64,000 nt of DNA from CANKHA01 sp035699705 (GTDB taxonomy: Bacteria > Pseudomonadota > Alphaproteobacteria > Rhizobiales > Xanthobacteraceae), in the NCBI GenBank assembly GCA_035699705.1, contig DASSPI010000019.1, positions 11,961 to 75,960 of the forward strand, written 5' to 3'. The notes beneath the pieces are model-generated. The model did no database searches, was not told the DNA's origin, and saw only the letters and a list, made by a program, of their open reading frames with translations. The first letter of the stretch is position 1. Every line of letters begins with the position of its first letter. Shown here one piece after another: positions 43,941-52,855 of this stretch. The position numbers were made by a program, and so were the translations under genes.

Positions 43941-44005
43941 GCCTCGCGCCTTTCGGCCGGCCCTGACGTGCTAATTGCGGCATCCGCAACGCAGGAACGA
44001 AGTTT

Positions 44006-45313
44006 TTATTCCGCCGGGCGGTTCGGCTCCGCCCCAGCTTGGCCGGAATCCTGTACCGGATTGAACAGAAACGGCTGCTCGCCATGGCCGTTCAAGTCGG
44101 ACGACTGCAGCTGGCGCGGAATCGTTTCGATCTGTCTTGCCAGCTCGATCTCCTTGTCGGTGGCCGTGATCGGCATTTCCTTGAACCGGCGCGCGCTGAC
44201 CAGCACACGGCTTTCCAAGGTGCCGACCGCCTCGTTGTATTTCTCCACCGCTTTTTGAAGCGATGATCCGACGCTGGCGAAATGCGCGCCGAGCGTGCGC
44301 ACGCGCTCGTACAGCTCCTTGCCGAGATTGCCGATCCTTTCGACTTCCTCGCCAAGCCGCTCTTGCCGCCAGCCATAGGCGATGGCTTTCAGGAGAGCGA
44401 TCAGCGTGGTTGGCGTCGCCAGAATGACGCGCTGGTTGACGCCCGCTTCGATCAGCGATGGGTCGGCCTCCAGCGCCGCGCTGTAGAACGATTCGCCCGG
44501 CAGAAACATGAAGACGAAGTCCGGCGCCGACTTGAATTGCTCCCAATAGGTCTTGTTGCTGAGGGCGCCGATATGCTTGCGAATCTGGTTGGCATAAGTG
44601 GCGAGATGCCCGTTCCGGCTGTTCTCATCCACCGCGTCGAGCGCCAGCAGATAGGCGTCGAGCGGCGATTTCGCGTCGATGACCACGAATTTATCGCCTG
44701 GCAGCCGCACCACCAGGTCGGGCCGCAGCCGGCCGTCTTCGGTATTGGCGGATTGCTGTTCGGTGAAGTCGCAATGGCCGATCATGCCGGCAAGCTCGAC
44801 CACGCGCCGCAGCTGGATCTCTCCCCAGCGTCCGCGGATGCGAGGGCTTTTCAGGGCATTCACCAGGTTGTTGGTCTCAGCGCGAAGCTGCTGCTGCGAA
44901 TCGAACAGGCTCCGGACCTGCGTGGTGAGGCCCTCATAGGCACCGATCCTCGCCTTCTCGACGTCCTGAATTTTCTGATCGAAGCGATCCAGCGATTCCT
45001 TGACCGGTCCGATGAGTTCCTTGATCGCTTTTTCCCGTTCCTGCAAATCTCTCGCCGCAGCCTCCTGGCGTTTTTGCAGGGTTTCATTCGCCAAAGCGAG
45101 GAACTGGGAGTTGTTTTTTTGCAGGGCATCGGAGGCGAGCGCGACAAAGGTATCCTTCATGCTGCTCAGCCGCTCCAGGTTCAGCTGGCGCTCGGTTTCG
45201 AGCACGCCGGACAGCTGGGTAACCTCGCGGCGCTGCCATGCCTTGCCGAGGAAAAAGCCGATGCCCGCGCCGATGGCGAGACAGACGACGGCCAAAAACA
45301 ACAAAAGGTCCAT
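44006..45313 (-). CDS. rmuC: DNA recombination protein RmuC
   Basis: A 435-residue RmuC. It has an N-terminal membrane anchor (residues 3-22), a long coiled coil (about 30-150, rich in Gln, Glu and Lys) and the nuclease-like RmuC domain with RGRWGEIQLRRVVELAGM, GRLRPDLVVRLPGDKFVVIDAKSPLDAY and MFLPGESFYSAAL. RmuC limits inversions at short inverted repeats. The gene is divergent from def, 140 bases away. Confidence 0.94.
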   Translation of the reverse strand: MDLLLFLAVVCLAIGAGIGFFLGKAWQRREVTQLSGVLETERQLNLERLSSMKDTFVALASDALQKNNSQFLALANETLQKRQEAAARDLQEREKAIKELIGPVKESLDRFDQKIQDVEKARIGAYEGLTTQVRSLFDSQQQLRAETNNLVNALKSPRIRGRWGEIQLRRVVELAGMIGHCDFTEQQSANTEDGRLRPDLVVRLPGDKFVVIDAKSPLDAYLLALDAVDENSRNGHLATYANQIRKHIGALSNKTYWEQFKSAPDFVFMFLPGESFYSAALEADPSLIEAGVNQRVILATPTTLIALLKAIAYGWRQERLGEEVERIGNLGKELYERVRTLGAHFASVGSSLQKAVEKYNEAVGTLESRVLVSARRFKEMPITATDKEIELARQIETIPRQLQSSDLNGHGEQPFLFNPVQDSGQAGAEPNRPAE

Positions 45314-45453
45314 GGCATATGCTTTCTGGTAGGTCCCAGCGGATCAGTAGCATGATTCTCCGAACGAAGGGTGAACACTAGGTCGCCAAATCCAGCGCCT
45401 CAAGCAAAAACCCGCTCGTTGACCCGCCAACAAGTTCCGCTTACATCGCCGTC

Positions 45454-46026
45454 ATGGCTTTGCGCGACATTCTCATCCTGCCCGATCCGCGGTTGCGGCT
45501 GGTTTCCGATCCGGTGAAGACGATCGACGCGGAGACGCGCAAGCTGGCCGAGGACATGTTCGAGACGATGTATGCCGCCCCGGGCATCGGCCTGGCGGCG
45601 ATCCAGGTCGGCGTGCGACAACGCGTTGTCACCCTCGACCTCGCCAAGAAGGACGAGCCGCCGCAGCCGCAGGTCTTCATCAATCCGGAAATCACCTGGC
45701 GCTCGGAAGACAAGGGCGTCTACGAGGAAGGTTGCCTGTCGATCCCCGAATATTACGAAGAGGTCGAGCGTCCGGCCCGGGTGAAAGTGAAATATCTCGA
45801 TCTCGACGAAAAACTGCACGAGATCGAAGCCGATGGGTTGCTCGCCACCTGTCTGCAACACGAGATCGATCATCTCAACGGCGTGCTGTTCATCGATCAT
45901 ATTTCCAAGCTCAAGCGCGATCGGGTGACAAAAAAATTCGTCAAGGCGGCAAAGCTCACGGGCACGACGAGGCCCGCGGGGCCGCATCCGCCGGTCAGCG
46001 ATAAAACGCGTACACACACGGTGTAG
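45454..46026 (+). CDS. def: peptide deformylase
   Basis: A 190-residue peptide deformylase, which removes the formyl group from new proteins. The three motifs are intact: GIGLAAIQVG (motif 1), EEGCLSIP with metal ligand Cys94 (motif 2) and QHEIDHLNG with His136, catalytic Glu137 and His140 (motif 3). It is the start of the def-fmt-truA group; about 240 bases of repeats separate it from fmt. Confidence 0.97.
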   Translation: MALRDILILPDPRLRLVSDPVKTIDAETRKLAEDMFETMYAAPGIGLAAIQVGVRQRVVTLDLAKKDEPPQPQVFINPEITWRSEDKGVYEEGCLSIPEYYEEVERPARVKVKYLDLDEKLHEIEADGLLATCLQHEIDHLNGVLFIDHISKLKRDRVTKKFVKAAKLTGTTRPAGPHPPVSDKTRTHTV

Positions 46027-46034
46027 CCATCTTT

Positions 46035-46087
46035 CCTTCACCTCTCCCGTGGGGAGAGGCCGGATCGCGAAGCGATCCGGGTGAAGG
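46035..46087. repeat. three-arm palindromic repeat
   Basis: CCTTCACC and GGTGAAGG form an outer stem. Inside it are two hairpins, CTCTCCC-GTG-GGGAGAG and CGGATCGC-GAA-GCGATCCG, so the unit can fold as a three-way junction. It begins 9 bases after the def stop and may also serve as its terminator. It resembles dispersed units of Bradyrhizobium-type genomes. Confidence 0.75.
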
Positions 46088-46125
46088 CGTAGGGACTCCC
46101 TTATGCCCGAACCCCCTCGCCCCAA

Positions 46126-46211
46126 CCCTCTCCCACCGAAGTCGGATCTATCCGACTTCGGCATTCAATAGTGCCGATCTCGAGTAAACCCGAGATCGGT
46201 GGGGGAGAGGG
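46126..46211. repeat. paired stem-loop repeat with TAAA loop (copy 2)
   Basis: An outer stem CCCTCTCCCACCGA / TCGGTGGGGGAGAGGG encloses hairpin 1 (CCGAAGTCGG-ATCTAT-CCGACTTCGG), a linker CATTCAATAGTG, and hairpin 2 (CCGATCTCG-AGTAAA-CCCGAGATCGG). Layout, arms and linker match copy 1 at 87-173. It lies between def and fmt. Confidence 0.75.
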
Positions 46212-46269
46212 AGTTGCGCAGTGCCAAGCGGCTTGCGAATTGCTCAACACGTTGAGCTAGGATCAATCC

Positions 46270-47193
46270 ATGTCCCTTCGCCTGATCTTCATGGGCACCC
46301 CGGATTTCGCCCTGCCGGCCCTCACCGAGCTGGTCGCGCGCGGCTATGACATCGCCGCGGTCTACACCCGGGCGCCGAAGCCCGCGGGCCGCCGCGGGCT
46401 GGAGCTGCAGCCAACGCCGGTCGAGCGCGAGGCCCGCCACTTCAATCTGCCGGTGCTGACGCCCGCAACCCTGAAGACGCCGGAGGCGCAGGCCGCCTTC
46501 CGTGCGCATGGCGCCGATGCCGCGGTGGTCGTCGCCTATGGCCTGATCCTGCCCAAACCAATTCTCGATGCCGTGCCGCTCGGCTGCTTCAACATCCATG
46601 CCTCGCTGCTGCCGCGCTGGCGCGGCGCCGCGCCGATCAACCGCTCCATCATGGCGGGCGACGCCGAGAGCGGCGTCACCATCATGCGGATGGACGAAGG
46701 CCTCGACACCGGCGCCCTGGCGATGGCCGATCGGGTGCCGATCGGCCCGGACATGACGGCGGGGGAACTGCACGACGTGTTGGCGCGTATGGGCGCCGAG
46801 CTGATGCCGCGGGCGCTCGGCGCGCTGGAGCGCGGCACGCTCGAGGTCAAGCCGCAGCCCGAGGCGGGCGTCACCTATGCCGACAAGATCCGCAAGGACG
46901 AGACGCGCATCGACTGGTCGAAACCCGCCAGGCCGGTGCACGACCATATCCGTGGGCTGTCGCCGTTTCCCGGCGCCTGGTTCGAAGCCGGGGGCACCCG
47001 GGTCAAGGTGCTGCGGTCGACGCTGGCGCAAGGCTCCGGCGCACCGGGGACCGTGCTCGACGATCAGCTTACGGTCGCCTGCGGCGAGGGCGCCGTGCGC
47101 CTGTTCGAATTGCAGCGCGCCGGCCGGCAGGCGATGAAGGCCGAGGAATTCCTGCGGGGTGCGGCAATCAAACGCGGCGCGAGACTGTCGTGA
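46270..47193 (+). CDS. fmt: methionyl-tRNA formyltransferase
   Basis: A 307-residue enzyme that formylates initiator Met-tRNA using 10-formyltetrahydrofolate. The N terminus reads LRLIFMGTPDFALPALTEL. The folate and catalytic motif is FNIHASLLPRWRGAAPI, containing the catalytic Asn-His pair, and later GVTIMRMDEGLDTGALA completes the site. The C-terminal tRNA-binding domain is present. It overlaps the next gene by GTGA. Confidence 0.97.
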   Translation: MSLRLIFMGTPDFALPALTELVARGYDIAAVYTRAPKPAGRRGLELQPTPVEREARHFNLPVLTPATLKTPEAQAAFRAHGADAAVVVAYGLILPKPILDAVPLGCFNIHASLLPRWRGAAPINRSIMAGDAESGVTIMRMDEGLDTGALAMADRVPIGPDMTAGELHDVLARMGAELMPRALGALERGTLEVKPQPEAGVTYADKIRKDETRIDWSKPARPVHDHIRGLSPFPGAWFEAGGTRVKVLRSTLAQGSGAPGTVLDDQLTVACGEGAVRLFELQRAGRQAMKAEEFLRGAAIKRGARLS

Positions 47194-47687
47194 GCGAAAC
47201 AACGATTCGCCCCGAATTGCCGGGCGATGTGGCCAGCGTGCGCGATGTGTTGCGCGCCGCCTTCCAGGGCGAGGCGGAAGCCAAGCTGGTCGACGGCCTG
47301 CGCGCCGGCGACGACATTGCTCTATCGCTCGTCGCCACCGACGCGAAAGAGCGCGTTGTCGGCTACGTGGCTTTCCCGCGGTTGCTGGTCGATGAAATTC
47401 CCTGCATCGGGCTCGCACCGCTCGCGGTTGCACTGGAATATCAGCGGCGTGGCGTTGGCGAAGCATTGATCACGCGTGGCATGCTGGCGCTGAAGCAGCG
47501 TGGCGAAAAGCTTGCCTTCGTGCTGGGCGATCCGGCGTATTACCGGCGCTTCGGCTTCGATCCGCAGGCGGCAGCGGCCTTCATATCCGATTACGCCGGA
47601 CCCTGTTTCATGGCCTATCGGTTCACGGCGGATGCGCCGGCATCAGGAACCGTGCACTATCCGCCGGCCTTTGCGCGTCTGGGCTGA
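47190..47687 (+). CDS. GNAT family N-acetyltransferase
   Basis: A 165-residue acetyltransferase of the COG3153 (YhbS-like) group. The acetyl-CoA loop appears in LAVALEYQRRGVGEALITRGM, and the typical LGDPAYYRRFGFDPQAA follows. The acceptor substrate is unknown. The GTG at 47190 overlaps the fmt stop (GTGA) and truA starts 5 bases after it, so it is part of the fmt-truA transcript. Confidence 0.9.
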   Translation: MSETTIRPELPGDVASVRDVLRAAFQGEAEAKLVDGLRAGDDIALSLVATDAKERVVGYVAFPRLLVDEIPCIGLAPLAVALEYQRRGVGEALITRGMLALKQRGEKLAFVLGDPAYYRRFGFDPQAAAAFISDYAGPCFMAYRFTADAPASGTVHYPPAFARLG

Positions 47688-47692
47688 TCGCC

Positions 47693-48430
47693 ATGCCCCG
47701 CTACAAGTTGCTGATCGAATACGACGGTGCGCCGTTTGCCGGCTGGCAGATCCAGGCCGGCCAGCCGACCGTGCAGGGCGTGCTGGCCGCGGCGGTGGAA
47801 GCCTTCTGCGGCGAAAAGGTCTCTGTCAGCGGCGCGGGGCGCACGGATGCGGGCGTGCATGCGCTCGGCCAGGTAGCGCATATCGATCTTTCCAAGGAAT
47901 GGGACAGCGATACGGTGCGCGATGCGCTCACCGCGCAATTGCGGCCGCATCCGGTCGCGGTGCTCGCCGCCGAGCGGGTGCCGGATGATTTCGACGCGCG
48001 GTTTTCCGCGCGTGCGCGGCATTATCTGTATCGAATCGTCAACCGGCGTGCCGACCTCGCGCTCGACCGCGGCCGCGCCTGGCGGGTGCCCCGCCTGCTG
48101 GACGCCGCCGCGATGCACCGCGCCGCCCAGGGTCTCATCGGCAAGCACGACTTCACGACTTTCCGCGCGGCGGAATGCCAGGCGAAATCGCCGGTCAAGA
48201 CGCTCGACCGTCTCGACGTGGCGCGCGAGGGCGATGAGATCCGGATCTCTGCTTCGGCGCGCTCCTTTCTGCACCACCAGGTGCGCTCGATGGTCGGATC
48301 GCTGGCGCTGGTGGGCGAGGGGCGCTGGACCGCCAGGGACCTGACGGGCGCGCTCGAGGCGCGCGACCGCACCGCCTGCGGGCCGATCGCGCCCCCGGAC
48401 GGGCTGTACCTGGTGCGGGTGGAGTATTGA
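47693..48430 (+). CDS. truA: tRNA pseudouridine(38-40) synthase TruA
   Basis: A 245-residue pseudouridine synthase acting on U38-40 of the anticodon arm. The catalytic Asp52 lies in SGAGRTDAGVHALGQVAH. Further family marks are FSARARHYLYRI and RSFLHHQVRSMVGSL. The length is normal. It is convergent with dapE; a repeat pair fills the 159 bases between them. Confidence 0.97.
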   Translation: MPRYKLLIEYDGAPFAGWQIQAGQPTVQGVLAAAVEAFCGEKVSVSGAGRTDAGVHALGQVAHIDLSKEWDSDTVRDALTAQLRPHPVAVLAAERVPDDFDARFSARARHYLYRIVNRRADLALDRGRAWRVPRLLDAAAMHRAAQGLIGKHDFTTFRAAECQAKSPVKTLDRLDVAREGDEIRISASARSFLHHQVRSMVGSLALVGEGRWTARDLTGALEARDRTACGPIAPPDGLYLVRVEY

Positions 48431-48436
48431 GGGAAC

Positions 48437-48586
48437 GTATCCTCCACCGCATCCTGAGGAGCGCCTGAAAGGCGCGTGTCGAAGGATGGGCCGCCCTCGT
48501 CCTCCGAGACGCCGCGCACGCAAGTCGGCGCGATCCGATCTGCGCATTGTCAGTGCGCGGCTTCTCAGGATGAGGGCGGAGTAAAG
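48437..48586. repeat. inverted pair of CATCCTGAGG-type repeats between truA and dapE
   Basis: GCATCCTGAGGAGCGCCTG ... GTGTCGAAGGATGG forms one unit; a second, more diverged unit runs the opposite way and ends TTCTCAGGATGAGGGCGG. Both match the units at 16986-17110. Together they fill the convergent gap and may end both transcripts. Confidence 0.7.
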
Positions 48587-48589
48587 CGC

Positions 48590-49750
48590 TTAGCCGAAAT
48601 ACTTTTCCAGCACGCGCCGGTAGATGGCCGTCAGCGCGGCGAGATCGGTGAGCGGCACGCGCTCGTCGGTCTGGTGCATGGTCTGGCCGACGAGGCCGAA
48701 TTCCACCACCGGGCAATAATTCTTGATGAAGCGCGCGTCCGAGGTGCCCCCGGTGGTGGACAATTCCGGCTTGCGCCTGGTTACCTCGGTGATCGCGCCG
48801 GCTACGAGGTCGGTGAAAGGCCCGGTCTCCACCACGAAGACGTCGGCGTTCGACGGCTCCCATTCAAAGGCGAAACGGATGCGGCCGGCCGCGGCCTTGG
48901 CCGCGCGCTGCTCGATCAATTGCTTCAGCGAGGCTTGCGTGTGGCAATCGTTGAAGCGGATGTTGAAACGCGCGCGCGCCTCGCCGGGAATGAGATTGAC
49001 CGTGGGATTACCCACATCGACCGAGGTGAATTCCAAATTCGACGGCTGAAAATGCGCGCTGCCCTGGTCGAGCGGCTCGTTCATCAGCGCGCTGATCAGC
49101 GCGACGATTCCGCGCACCGGATTTTCCGCGCGGTCGGGATAGGCCACATGCCCCTGGCGCCCGGTGACAGTGAGAATGCCGTTGAGCGAGCCGCGCCGGC
49201 CGATCTTGATGGTGTCGCCCAGCTCGCGCACATTCGACGGCTCACCCAGGATGCAGTGATCGAATCTCTCCCCGCGCGCGGCCGCCCAGGCCACAAGCTT
49301 TACCGTGCCGTTGATCGCGATGCTTTCCTCGTCCCCGGTGATCAGGAAGGAGATCGAGCCCTTCGGCTTGCCGCCATTCGCGGCGAGATAGTCGAGCGCG
49401 GCGGCCACCGCGCAGGCGATGCCGCCCTTCATGTCCACGGCGCCGCGGCCGTAAAGCTGGCCGTCCGCGACCTCGCCGGCGAAGGGCGCATGCGCCCAGG
49501 CTTTGACCTCGCCCGGTGGCACCACGTCGGTATGCCCGGCGAAGACGATGTTGGGCGCCGCCGCCCCGATGCGCGCGTAAAGATTCTCGATATCGGCGGT
49601 GCCCGGCTCGCTGAAGGTCATGCGGTGCACCGTGAAACCCGCGCCCTTCAGCAGGCCTTCGAGATAGCGCAGCGCGCCGCCCTCCGCCGGTGTGACGGAA
49701 GGACAGCGCAGCAGCTCCCGGGCGATGGCAAGCGGGTCGGCGGCACTCAT
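48590..49750 (-). CDS. dapE: succinyl-diaminopimelate desuccinylase
   Basis: A 386-residue M20 metallohydrolase that releases L,L-diaminopimelate from its N-succinyl form. Metal-site motifs are FAGHTDVVPPGEVKAW, YGRGAVDMKGGIACAV, GDEESIAINGT, ILGEPSN and TSDARFI; the dimerisation domain lies between. The ATG at 49750 (MSAADPLAIARELLRCPSVTP) is the family-like start. It works with dapD (50250-51083) in lysine and peptidoglycan precursor synthesis; a DUF805 gene lies between them. Confidence 0.96.
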   Translation of the reverse strand: MSAADPLAIARELLRCPSVTPAEGGALRYLEGLLKGAGFTVHRMTFSEPGTADIENLYARIGAAAPNIVFAGHTDVVPPGEVKAWAHAPFAGEVADGQLYGRGAVDMKGGIACAVAAALDYLAANGGKPKGSISFLITGDEESIAINGTVKLVAWAAARGERFDHCILGEPSNVRELGDTIKIGRRGSLNGILTVTGRQGHVAYPDRAENPVRGIVALISALMNEPLDQGSAHFQPSNLEFTSVDVGNPTVNLIPGEARARFNIRFNDCHTQASLKQLIEQRAAKAAAGRIRFAFEWEPSNADVFVVETGPFTDLVAGAITEVTRRKPELSTTGGTSDARFIKNYCPVVEFGLVGQTMHQTDERVPLTDLAALTAIYRRVLEKYFG

Positions 49751-49781
49751 GCCGGCATTAGCCGCATCGCCGGCGACAGCG

Positions 49782-50216
49782 TCAAGCAGGCTGCACGTTC
49801 GCCGCCTGTTGCAGCGGATCGGGCCCGTACTGGTTAGGGCCGTCGGTGCCGCGCAGGAACCCGAGTTCAACGATGCCCCAGATCGCGATGGCGGCTCCCG
49901 CCAGGTTGAAGACAAAGCCGAGCCCGCCTCCTTGCTCGGCGATACCCTGCAGCACGCTGGGCAGCACGTAAAAGACCAGCAGCCACCAGGCGGACTTGTC
50001 GCGGTCGTGCAGGCGCTTGGCGCCGATCGCAAGGCCGATCCAGAGCAGCGGAATATAGGAAATCAGCAGTAAGACGATGAGGGCGCCAAATCCGCCGCTC
50101 ATGACGGCAACAAAAGCCAGGGCGATCAGGATGGCGAGCAGCGCGAGCGTGGTGAGCCAGTAAATCGCGCGGTTGATCCGCCCGCGAAACGAGAAAAGCA
50201 GCTGCGTGAAAGGCAT
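49782..50216 (-). CDS. DUF805 membrane protein
   Basis: A 144-residue membrane protein with FSFRGRINRAIYWLTTLALL at the N terminus, the DUF805 hallmark, three to four hydrophobic helices and the loop AIGAKRLHDRDKSAWWLLVFY. The C terminus is polar (TDGPNQYGPDP). Its function is unknown. It sits between dapD and dapE, all on the minus strand. Confidence 0.9.
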   Translation of the reverse strand: MPFTQLLFSFRGRINRAIYWLTTLALLAILIALAFVAVMSGGFGALIVLLLISYIPLLWIGLAIGAKRLHDRDKSAWWLLVFYVLPSVLQGIAEQGGGLGFVFNLAGAAIAIWGIVELGFLRGTDGPNQYGPDPLQQAANVQPA

Positions 50217-50249
50217 GATGTCCCCCCTGAAAGAATCGGTGCCTTCAGC

Positions 50250-51083
50250 TTAATCCCTCAGCAATTCATTGATACTGGTCTTGGAGCGGGTTTTCTCGTC
50301 CACGCGCTTGACGATGACGGCGCAGTAAAGTCCCGGGCCATTGTCCTTGCCCGGGAGCATGCCGGGCACCACCACCGAATAGGCCGGCACCTCGCCCTGC
50401 AACACCTGTCCGCTCTGGCGGTCGACGATCTTGGTGGAAGCGCCGATGAAGACGCCCATCGACAGCACCGAGCCGGTTCGCACGATGACGCCTTCGGCCA
50501 CCTCGGAGCGCGCGCCGACGAAGCAATTGTCCTCGATGATCACCGGTCCGGCCTGCAGCGGCTCGAGCACGCCGCCGATGCCGGCGCCGCCGGAGATGTG
50601 GCAGTTCTTGCCGATCTGCGCGCAGGAGCCGACGGTCGCCCAGGTATCGATCATGCTGCCGGAATCCACATAGGCGCCGAGATTGACGAAAGACGGCATC
50701 AGCACGACGTTGGGCGCGATGAAAGCCGAGCGGCGCACGATCGAGCCCGGCACGGCACGAAAGCCGGCGGCGCGAAACTTCTCCGCGCTCCAGCCGGCGA
50801 ATTTCGAGGGCACCTTGTCCCACCACACCGCGCCGCCGGGCCCGCCGGGAATGACCTCCATGTCGTTGAGCCGGAACGACAGCAGCACGGCCTTCTTCAG
50901 CCACTGGTTGACGCGCCAGACTCCGTTGTCCGCCTGCTTCTCGGCGACGCGCGCCTCGCCGCGATCGAGCAGGTCGAGCGCGGCCTCCACGGCATCGCGG
51001 ATTTCGCCTTTGGTCGCGGGGCCGACGCCGTCGCGCTTCTCGAATGCGTCATCGATGATCTTGGCCAGCCCGGACTGCGACAT
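50250..51083 (-). CDS. dapD: 2,3,4,5-tetrahydropyridine-2,6-dicarboxylate N-succinyltransferase
   Basis: A 277-residue trimeric acyltransferase that succinylates tetrahydrodipicolinate in lysine and diaminopimelate synthesis. After an N-terminal helical domain comes the left-handed beta helix of hexapeptide repeats (NVVLMPSFVNLGAYVDSGSMID, GKNCHISGGAGIGGVLEP, VIIEDNCFVGARSEVAEGV). The C terminus ends NELLRD. It is the first gene of the dapD-DUF805-dapE group; the HAD gene upstream is on the same strand, 72 bases away. Confidence 0.97.
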   Translation of the reverse strand: MSQSGLAKIIDDAFEKRDGVGPATKGEIRDAVEAALDLLDRGEARVAEKQADNGVWRVNQWLKKAVLLSFRLNDMEVIPGGPGGAVWWDKVPSKFAGWSAEKFRAAGFRAVPGSIVRRSAFIAPNVVLMPSFVNLGAYVDSGSMIDTWATVGSCAQIGKNCHISGGAGIGGVLEPLQAGPVIIEDNCFVGARSEVAEGVIVRTGSVLSMGVFIGASTKIVDRQSGQVLQGEVPAYSVVVPGMLPGKDNGPGLYCAVIVKRVDEKTRSKTSINELLRD

Positions 51084-51155
51084 GCTCGCTTTTCCTGTGG
51101 TGAAAGGGGCTTGTTGTGTCGCGCGGCGGCGGCGGGCTTGTCAATGGCGGGAAGC

Positions 51156-51854
51156 TCAACGGCAGCAATTGGCTTGCAGGAAGCCGGTCAGGTCGTCGGT
51201 GACATGGTCGACGTGGTCGTCTTCCCGCCCTTCGAACTCCCAGTCTTCGCGCAGGACCTCGCGCGTGCCTTCCGGAATCACCAGCACCGTGGTCATGCCG
51301 AGCGCATGCGGGGTCGCGAGGTTGCGCGCAAGGTCCTCGAACATCGCCGCCTTCGCAGGATCGACGCCGTGGAGCGCGAGAAATCGCTCATAGGTCTGCG
51401 GTGACGGCTTCGGCTCCAGCTCGGCCGCCGCGATGTCGAAAACGTCCTCGAAATGCTTGTCGATGGCGAGGCGCTGCATCACGGCGTCAGCATGTTTGCG
51501 CGTGCCGTTGGTGAGGATGAGCTTGCGGCCCGGCAGCTTCTCAATGGCGGCGCCGAGCCGCGGATTCGGCTCCAGCGGCGAGTGGTCGATCTCATGCACG
51601 AAGTCGAGGAAATCGTCCGGATGCAGTCCGTGCTCCAGCATCAAGCCGCGCAAAGTGGTGCCATAGCGCCGGTAATAATCCTTCTGCAACCGGAAGGCGT
51701 CATCCTTCGGCAGATCGAGCAGACGCTCGATATAGAGACGGATACGCTCGTCGACCTGCTGCCAGAGGTTGAGATGATGCGGGTAGAGCGTGTTGTCGAG
51801 ATCGAATACCCAAGTCTCAACCTGTGCGAAACCGCGCTGCGGTGAGGTTTTCAT
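51156..51854 (-). CDS. HAD-family hydrolase, pyrimidine 5'-nucleotidase type
   Basis: A 232-residue HAD hydrolase. Motif I is WVFDLDNTLYP, with the nucleophile and acid Asp residues, motif II is LILTNGT, and motifs III/IV are around ELEPKPSPQTY and AAMFEDLARNL. The sequence is like the pyrimidine 5'-nucleotidases (SDT1/YjjG type) often found beside dapD in rhizobia. The ATG at 51854 overlaps the upstream DUF1036 gene's stop by ATGA, so the two are translationally coupled. The substrate is not known from sequence. Confidence 0.9.
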   Translation of the reverse strand: MKTSPQRGFAQVETWVFDLDNTLYPHHLNLWQQVDERIRLYIERLLDLPKDDAFRLQKDYYRRYGTTLRGLMLEHGLHPDDFLDFVHEIDHSPLEPNPRLGAAIEKLPGRKLILTNGTRKHADAVMQRLAIDKHFEDVFDIAAAELEPKPSPQTYERFLALHGVDPAKAAMFEDLARNLATPHALGMTTVLVIPEGTREVLREDWEFEGREDDHVDHVTDDLTGFLQANCCR

Positions 51855-52855
51855 GGTTCCCTGAAGCGCAGCGTCGTCGCGCCCTGCGCGGCAAGCTCGA
51901 CGCTGGCGAAGCCCGCGGTGCTCAGGCCGCGCGCATTGCATTCCTTATGGTCGCTGATCTCGAAGGATGCCTCGCGCGTGCACAGCATCATGCGTCCACC
52001 CCAGGTCAGCGGCTTGCCGCTGCGCTTTGCTACCTGCCCGCTGCCGTCGATCGCCTCGGCATAGCTGTAGATCCGGCGCGCGCGCGCCAGCACCTCCGGG
52101 CGGGTGCATTTGCCCGGCTCAACCCGATACCAGCCGCGCGTGACGATCGTGCCCCGGTCTTCGTTGGCGACGGCCGCCATGACGGTATTGCTGGTCTCGT
52201 TGCACCAGACGAAGCCGGTGCCCTCCGGCCGCTGCGTCGCGTCAAGCAGCACGTCGAAAAACGTCGGGGCATTCGCCGCCTCAGGCGGCAAATTGCGGTC
52301 CTTCAGGAAAGCGGCGAGCGCGGCGTCGGTCTTGCGCCCTTTCAATCCGTCGATCGGATTGGCGTCATAACCGTTGATCGTCAGCAACCGCTGCACGGCG
52401 GCGAGCCGCGCCTGTTCGTCGTTATAATCCGACTCTTCGGCGAGATAGGCGGTCCAGCCGGTCTCGCTCGGATAGGGCTTCACCTCGGTGAAGCGCACCA
52501 ATTGCTGGCCCGGGCGCGAGCAGCCGCGTCCCGCGGCCGGCACGATGAAATGCTGCTTGCCCACGCACAGTTCAACATGTCCGGTCAGCGCCGACGGCGA
52601 AGTCCCGTAGGCGGGGAGCGCGCGGGCATGGATATAGAAACGATCGGCATTGACCGTGCCTTCGACGGTGACGCGGCACTGGCCGGGATCGACGCGGTAC
52701 CAGCCGCGCGTCACCAGCGCGCCGGACTCCTGCAGGCCGACCGCGGTCTCCACCACATAGCTCATGCGGTTGCAGATCTGGAAATCGGCGCGCGCCGGAA
52801 GGCAGGGCGCAAGGAGAGCTGCGGCGGCGGCGAGCAAGGTGAGCGGCGTCTTCAC
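51851..52855 (-). CDS. exported protein with two DUF1036 domains around a peptidoglycan-binding-like domain
   Basis: A 334-residue exported protein. A signal peptide (about residues 1-23, ending LPARA) is followed by DUF1036 (FQICNRMSYVVETAVG, VTRGWYRVDPGQC), then a three-helix peptidoglycan-binding-like segment (AVQRLLTINGYDANPIDGLKGRKTDAAL), then a second DUF1036 (WCNETSNTVMAAVA, VTRGWYRVEPGKC). Paired Cys residues in each repeat suggest disulphides. The GTG at 52855 overlaps the DUF1194 stop (GTGA), and the gene's own stop overlaps the HAD start. The function is unknown; a periplasmic, wall-linked role is inferred. Confidence 0.87.
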   Translation of the reverse strand: MKTPLTLLAAAAALLAPCLPARADFQICNRMSYVVETAVGLQESGALVTRGWYRVDPGQCRVTVEGTVNADRFYIHARALPAYGTSPSALTGHVELCVGKQHFIVPAAGRGCSRPGQQLVRFTEVKPYPSETGWTAYLAEESDYNDEQARLAAVQRLLTINGYDANPIDGLKGRKTDAALAAFLKDRNLPPEAANAPTFFDVLLDATQRPEGTGFVWCNETSNTVMAAVANEDRGTIVTRGWYRVEPGKCTRPEVLARARRIYSYAEAIDGSGQVAKRSGKPLTWGGRMMLCTREASFEISDHKECNARGLSTAGFASVELAAQGATTLRFREP

